A stretch of DNA of 64,000 bases from Polynucleobacter sp. KF022 (GTDB lineage: Bacteria; Pseudomonadota; Gammaproteobacteria; Burkholderiales; Burkholderiaceae). Positions 60,472 through 64,000 of the stretch are shown one piece after another (position 1 is the stretch's first letter; every line of letters begins with the position of its first letter). The DNA lies in the NCBI RefSeq assembly GCF_027924105.1, contig NZ_AP026972.1, positions 372,001 through 436,000 of the forward strand, read 5' to 3'. A program made the translations under genes and the position numbers. Below the pieces are notes generated by a model. The model was not told the origin of the DNA, did not search any database, and saw only the letters and a program-made list of their open reading frames with translations.

Positions 60472-61191
60472 TTACAGCCCTTCAGCCCTAATGAGACCAA
60501 CTGCTTGACCTTCAATCGCAAAGTTAGGTTGACGGCTATCTACCAAAATATTTTTGAAGTCTGGATTCTCTGCTTGTAACTCAATGACCATGCCATCAGC
60601 AGTTTTCTTTTGCTGCCAACGCTTTACTGTGACCTCATCATCAAGACGAGCAACAACAATATCGCCGTTGCGAACTTCAGTTGTTTTTCTGATAGCCAAA
60701 TAATCGCCATCCAAAATTCCCGCATCGCGCATGCTCATTCCTTTTACTTTTAATAAGTAATCAGCACCTTTGCTAAACAGACTTGGATCAATTGGAACTT
60801 GTTTCTCAATATGTTCAACCGCCATGATTGGAGAGCCAGCAGCAACTCGTCCGATCAATGGCAGAGTCAGTTGTTGCAAAGCGCCTGATGGCAAAGAAAG
60901 TTGGCGATATTTGTTGCTGTGGTGTGATTGATTAAATCGCTGTGGAATACGAATGCCGCGTGAAGTGCCCGGCGTTAATTCGATATAGCCTTTTTTCGCT
61001 AAGGCGCGCAAATGTTCTTCGGCAGCATTGGCAGAAGCAAAGCCAAGTTGTGTTGCAATTTCTGCACGAGTTGGGGGTAAGCCACTCTCATCAATGGCTT
61101 TTGTGATCAACTCCAAAATCTCATTCTGACGTGGAGTGAGCTTGGGGAGGGCAGTCAGCTCCTCCGGAAAATCGACTGTGTTTATGTCCAT
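60472..61191 (-). CDS. lexA: SOS repressor LexA
   Basis: From ATG 61191 the protein has 239 residues, longer than E. coli LexA (202). N-terminal winged helix (KLTPRQNEILELI; RAEIATQLGFASANAAEEHLRAL), cleavage site Ala118-Gly119 in VAAGSP, catalytic Ser153 in GMSMRDAG and Lys190 in VTVKRW. The long linker (about 82-112) explains the extra length. An open frame extends to 61353 but crosses the promoter and the divergent asparaginase gene, so it is not used. The start codon abuts the SOS box and no ribosome site can be seen. Confidence 0.96.
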   Translation of the reverse strand: MDINTVDFPEELTALPKLTPRQNEILELITKAIDESGLPPTRAEIATQLGFASANAAEEHLRALAKKGYIELTPGTSRGIRIPQRFNQSHHSNKYRQLSLPSGALQQLTLPLIGRVAAGSPIMAVEHIEKQVPIDPSLFSKGADYLLKVKGMSMRDAGILDGDYLAIRKTTEVRNGDIVVARLDDEVTVKRWQQKKTADGMVIELQAENPDFKNILVDSRQPNFAIEGQAVGLIRAEGL

Positions 61192-61192
61192 A

Positions 61193-61208
61193 CTGGGATT
61201 GTATACAG
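61193..61208 (-). promoter_or_regulatory. LexA (SOS) box at the lexA start
   Basis: CTGTATACAATCCCAG on the minus strand, a CTGT-N8-ACAG site with one mismatch. It overlaps the predicted -10. Confidence 0.85.
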
Positions 61209-61226
61209 CAGTATTTGATATATCAA
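61198..61226 (-). promoter_or_regulatory. Predicted lexA promoter (TTGATA-17-TACAAT)
   Basis: On the minus strand TTGATA and TACAAT are spaced by 17 bases; only six bases separate the -10 from the ATG, so transcription should start at or next to the first codon. Confidence 0.7.
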
Positions 61227-61250
61227 GTAATTTAGAGGGGATAATGGGGC

Positions 61251-62327
61251 ATGAGCTCAATTGAAAACCATTTAGAAACTTCACCTTATATCCTGGTGCT
61301 AGGCATGGGCGGCACAATTGCAGGTTTGGCGCCGCACCCAACAGAAAAGCCAATGGAGTATGAAGCGGGCCAAGTTGAAATTACTTCCTTGTTAGCCCAA
61401 ATCCAATCTGCGGTGCCCGAAGGCGTCAAGCTCGTTTCTAGACAGTTGGCCAACATCAATAGTCGCAACTTGACTGAAGCCTTGTTAACGCAACTTGGCA
61501 ATGCTGTTCAGGAGTCCCTTGCTGATGCCTTGGTTAAAGGCATAGTGGTCACTCACGGAACTGACACTATCGAAGAAACAGGCGTCTTTTTACAGCTGAC
61601 TTGTGGTAAAAATGCTCAAAATTTAGGCAAGAGGGTCATCTTGACCGGCGCCATGTTGCCGGCAAATGCGCCTAAAGCAGATGGCCCATCCAATTTACTG
61701 GACGCTATTCGCTGGGCATCTACCCCAATCGATAACTGCCCCGGTGGTATTTATGCCGTTATGGATGGCAGGGGCTGTTTAGCTATGGATTTAGCTAAAC
61801 GACACGGCAGCGCCTTAAATGCACCCATTCAGGGGTCTCCAAGCAGCTCCGTTGGGTTGATTAATCCTTCGTGGCTTTCTGGGGTAAAGGCGGTTCAAGC
61901 CCTTTGGGTAGAGGATTTGCCGATTCCTAAAGAGAATGAATGGCCTTGGGTAGAAATATTGACTAGTCATGCTGGCGCTCGTGCGGAGACGATTACCCAA
62001 TGGCTAAGCTCCAAAGTAAAGGGTCTAGTGCTTGCCGGTACAGGCATGGGGGGCTTTCATGATGCCTGGAGGGATTCTCTGGTGGCGGCAGTCAAGCATG
62101 GGATTGCTCTGGTGCGAACTACAAGAACCGGGGCGGGAGAAACCGTTCCCAATCTCCCTGAAAAGGATATCTCTGGATGCTTGGCGTCCGGCAGTCTTTC
62201 AGCACCCAGAGCCAGAATTGCGCTTCAATTAGCTCTCAATGCTGAAAAACATGCTCAGGCCGCTGGTAAATCCCTGACTTGGCAGGATTTTTTTGCTAGA
62301 ATAGCGGTCTTGCCTGTTATTCGGTAA
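61251..62327 (+). CDS. L-asparaginase
   Basis: A 358-residue asparaginase with both threonine active sites: GMGGTIAG (Thr22) and VVTHGTDTIEET near 100. GGFHDAW and RTTRTGAGE follow. No signal peptide, so it is the cytoplasmic type. Divergent from lexA by 59 bases. It could in principle be Glu-tRNA amidotransferase D-like, but size and motifs fit asparaginase. Confidence 0.9.
   Translation: MSSIENHLETSPYILVLGMGGTIAGLAPHPTEKPMEYEAGQVEITSLLAQIQSAVPEGVKLVSRQLANINSRNLTEALLTQLGNAVQESLADALVKGIVVTHGTDTIEETGVFLQLTCGKNAQNLGKRVILTGAMLPANAPKADGPSNLLDAIRWASTPIDNCPGGIYAVMDGRGCLAMDLAKRHGSALNAPIQGSPSSSVGLINPSWLSGVKAVQALWVEDLPIPKENEWPWVEILTSHAGARAETITQWLSSKVKGLVLAGTGMGGFHDAWRDSLVAAVKHGIALVRTTRTGAGETVPNLPEKDISGCLASGSLSAPRARIALQLALNAEKHAQAAGKSLTWQDFFARIAVLPVIR
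62294..62302 (+). promoter_or_regulatory. Extended -10 promoter for the rpsF operon
   Basis: TGCTAGAAT within the last codons of the asparaginase gene, identical to the element before rpmF. It leaves a leader of about 150 bases. Confidence 0.6.
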
Positions 62328-62387
62328 GCGCTGAAAAGCGGCTGTAAAAGTGTTGTAAGTACTACCTACAATTTGTTACTACCTTGT

Positions 62388-62438
62388 CACACTGGCGCTG
62401 AGTTCACAACCATCAGAACTTAGCAAGACGCCCAGGTG
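62388..62438 (+). promoter_or_regulatory. Two-stem leader upstream of rpsF, candidate S6:S18 binding motif
   Basis: CAC-A-CTGG-CG pairs with CGCCCAGGTG and encloses a second stem TGAGTTC / GAACTTA with loop ACAACCATCA. A structured element bound by the S6:S18 complex is known in rpsF leaders. The exact conserved loop (CCG) is not evident here. Confidence 0.5.
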
Positions 62439-62461
62439 ACTTAATCCTTAAGGAGTGTTTG

Positions 62462-62836
62462 ATGCGTCATTATGAAATCGTCTTTATCGTCCATCCGGAC
62501 CAAAGCGAGCAAGTGCCAGCGATGATCGATCGTTACAAAGCTACATTAGCAGCTGCGGGCGGCAAAATTCATCGTATGGAAGACTGGGGTCGTCGTCAGA
62601 TGGCTTACATGATCGACAAGCTTGCTAAAGCCCATTACGTTTGTATGAACATTGAGTGCGACCAGAAAACTCTGGAAGAGCTCGAGCATGCGTTCAAATT
62701 TAACGATGCTGTTTTGCGTCACCTCATCATCAAGACAAAGAAAGCTGAAACAGAGCCTTCCATCATGATGAAAGAAGTGCAACGCGAAGAAGCGCGCAAA
62801 TCAGCTCAAGCCGACGCTCCTGTAGCGGCAGCCTAA
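62462..62836 (+). CDS. rpsF: 30S ribosomal protein S6
   Basis: A 124-residue S6: MRHYEIVFIVHPDQSEQVP, then WGRRQMAYMIDKLAKAHY and an acidic-basic helix tail. AAGGAG lies six bases before ATG 62462. First gene of rpsF-priB-rpsR-rplI. Confidence 0.97.
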   Translation: MRHYEIVFIVHPDQSEQVPAMIDRYKATLAAAGGKIHRMEDWGRRQMAYMIDKLAKAHYVCMNIECDQKTLEELEHAFKFNDAVLRHLIIKTKKAETEPSIMMKEVQREEARKSAQADAPVAAA

Positions 62837-62895
62837 GTTAGAAATTTGAAGAGGAATACACAGACTAGAAAACGTATCAGAGAAGCGGAGCGGCG

Positions 62896-63189
62896 TTGAA
62901 TCATTTCACCCTAACTGCAATCTTGGTATCTAAAGACGCGATTCGATTTACACCAGCAGGAATACCGGTGATGCATTGTCAGCTAGAACATAGCGGCCAG
63001 GCAAACGAGGTAGGAGTAGCGAGGAAAATTCAGATGAACGTTGAAGCCATCACAATCGGTCCGATACAAAAGGATCTAGAGCGAATGGATTTAGGAACTG
63101 AGGCAGTGTTTGAGGGATTCTTAGCACCCAAGACTCTACGTAATCAAAGACTTGTTTTCCATATTACCCATATTCAATTGAAAAATTAA
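62896..63189 (+). CDS. priB: Primosomal replication protein N (PriB)
   Basis: A 97-residue OB-fold protein: LTAILVSKDAIRFTPAGIPVMHCQLEHSG (in part) and AVFEGFLAPKTLRNQRLVFHITHI. Starts at TTG 62896. It sits between rpsF and rpsR as in E. coli and helps PriA reload DnaB. Confidence 0.93.
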   Translation: MNHFTLTAILVSKDAIRFTPAGIPVMHCQLEHSGQANEVGVARKIQMNVEAITIGPIQKDLERMDLGTEAVFEGFLAPKTLRNQRLVFHITHIQLKN

Positions 63190-63202
63190 AGAGGAAATCA
63201 TC

Positions 63203-63475
63203 ATGGCGTTTGGAAAGAAACCCGATTTCAAAAAGAAACCAGCTCAGAACCCATTGTTCAAGCGTAAGCGTTATTGCCGTTTCACTGTTGCTGGCGTAGA
63301 ACAGATTGATTACAAAGATGTAGATACATTGAAGGACTTCATTGGCGAAAACGCCAAGATCACTCCTGCTCGTTTGACAGGCACAAAAGCAAAGTATCAG
63401 CGTCAATTAGACACTGCTATCAAGCGTGCTCGTTACTTGGCTTTGTTGCCATTCTCCGATCAACACAAGAAATAA
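63203..63475 (+). CDS. rpsR: 30S ribosomal protein S18
   Basis: A 90-residue S18: CRFTVAGVEQIDYKDVDTLKDFI (in part), RLTGTKAKYQRQL, IKRARYLALLPFSDQH. AGAGGAA ribosome site before the ATG. Confidence 0.97.
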   Translation: MAFGKKPDFKKKPAQNPLFKRKRYCRFTVAGVEQIDYKDVDTLKDFIGENAKITPARLTGTKAKYQRQLDTAIKRARYLALLPFSDQHKK

Positions 63476-63488
63476 TTAGGAGCCCTCA

Positions 63489-63941
63489 ATGCAAATCATT
63501 CTTTTAGAAAAAGTAACAAACCTGGGCAACCTCGGCGACATCGTTCGCGTTAAAGACGGTTTCGCTCGTAACTTCTTAATCCCACAACGTAAAGCTCGTC
63601 GTGCGACTGAAGCAGCTATTGCTGACTTTGCAGTACGTCGTGCTGAGTTGGAGAAATTGGCTGCTGAGAAATTGGCTGCTGCTGAAGCAGTTGGCATCAA
63701 GCTCAAAGACTTGGTTCTCGAAATCGGTCAAAAAGCAGGTGTTGACGGTCGTTTGTTTGGTTCTGTAACCAATCATGACATCGCTGATGCTTTGAAAGCT
63801 AAAGGCTTCACAATTGAGAAGTCTTCAGTTCGCATGCCTACTGGCCCATTGAAAATGGTTGGTGATCACCCTGTAGCGGTTGCTGTTCATACCGACGTAG
63901 TTACAGACATCACTATTCGTGTAGTTGGCGAGCAAGCTTAA
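63489..63941 (+). CDS. rplI: 50S ribosomal protein L9
   Basis: A 150-residue L9: N-terminal QIILLEKVTNLGNLGDIVRVK and NFLIPQ, a central connecting helix, and C-terminal LFGSVTNHDIADAL. A 15-base direct repeat within the central helix is noted as a finding. Confidence 0.97.
   Translation: MQIILLEKVTNLGNLGDIVRVKDGFARNFLIPQRKARRATEAAIADFAVRRAELEKLAAEKLAAAEAVGIKLKDLVLEIGQKAGVDGRLFGSVTNHDIADALKAKGFTIEKSSVRMPTGPLKMVGDHPVAVAVHTDVVTDITIRVVGEQA
63651..63680 (+). repeat. Tandem 15-base repeat in rplI linker
   Basis: GAGAAATTGGCTGCT occurs twice in tandem and encodes EKLAAEKLAA in the L9 connecting helix. Confidence 0.85.
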
Positions 63942-63963
63942 GTTAAGTCTGTAAACTAGCCTC

Positions 63964-64000
63964 ATGGCTGAATCCCGTTCACGTTCCGTTACGCTGAATC
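63964..64000 (+). CDS. dnaB: Start of replicative DNA helicase DnaB, 3' partial
   Basis: An ATG 22 bases after rplI opens MAESRSRSVTLN to the end of the window. dnaB normally follows rplI in Burkholderiales. Only 12 codons are visible, so the name rests on position. Confidence 0.55.
   Translation, partial: MAESRSRSVTLN

Noticed and set aside
61192..61353. N-terminal extension of LexA by 54 residues
   Set aside because: It covers the lexA promoter, the SOS box and the start of the divergent asparaginase gene and has no LexA homology.

Overview
The window reads as a compact stretch of a betaproteobacterial chromosome, most likely Polynucleobacter or a close relative in the Burkholderiaceae. 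This rests on gene orders typical of Burkholderiales (yceD-rpmF-plsX-fabHDG-acpP-fabF; mucD/degQ-lepA-lepB-rnc-era-recO-pdxJ-acpS-nagZ; rpsF-priB-rpsR-rplI-dnaB), a monomeric NADP isocitrate dehydrogenase, an EarP/EF-P pair with Arg32, and moderate GC with very short intergenic gaps. The genus is an inference from protein character and synteny; no database was searched. Apart from two tRNA genes the window is almost wholly protein coding. I see no insertion sequence, prophage, CRISPR array or obvious foreign island.

Layout. 1-2000: tail of a branched-chain amino acid ABC transporter (fused LivM-LivG, then LivF). 2030-4690: a divergent sulfur-stress module with a TauE/SafE exporter and a coupled membrane protein on one side, and a persulfide dioxygenase and BigR-type ArsR repressor on the other, around an AT-rich operator. 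4690-7710: a five-gene leftward operon behind two Fur boxes (outer-membrane protein, 59-residue small protein, FMN-binding protein, ApbE flavinyltransferase, His-rich membrane protein), which looks like an iron-regulated extracytoplasmic flavin electron-transfer system. 7780-15800: assorted genes (DUF3820, secreted nuclease, lytic transglycosylase, FKBP, DUF6352, MFS, monomeric ICDH). 15830-22190: BLUF blue-light sensor, MsrP, lipocalin, MBL hydrolase, barrel protein, DUF2889, pseudouridine synthase, PCD-like protein, small acidic protein and MsrQ. 22320-28480: lipoprotein, SRAP, parvulin, FolA-ThyA, ferredoxin-NADP reductase with a seven-iron ferredoxin, and a 2-hydroxyacid dehydrogenase. 28490-34720: molybdenum cofactor genes moaA-mobA-moeA and rne with a long structured leader. 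34720-39440: RluC, HAD phosphatase, S49 peptidase, RsmI paralogue, Maf, YceD. 39545-45180: L32 and fatty acid synthesis. 45230-54180: DegQ/MucD protease, lepA through nagZ. 54230-58940: GNAT protein, efp, earP, uvrC. 58970-62330: pgsA, tRNA-Gly, tRNA-Cys, lipoprotein, lexA, asparaginase. 62460-64000: rpsF-priB-rpsR-rplI and the first codons of dnaB.

How genes connect. The moaA-mobA-moeA products make the molybdenum cofactor that MsrP needs, and MsrQ is its membrane electron donor though encoded about 4.3 kb away. EarP rhamnosylates the EF-P encoded next to it. ApbE probably attaches FMN to the neighbouring FMN-binding protein. FdxA and the ferredoxin reductase form an electron pair. LexA controls its own promoter.

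The best candidates for something under-described are the Fur-box flavinylation operon with its small protein, the BLUF-MsrP neighbourhood, the apparently leaderless SOS-controlled lexA promoter, and the earP/uvrC divergent pair whose start codons share one CATG.
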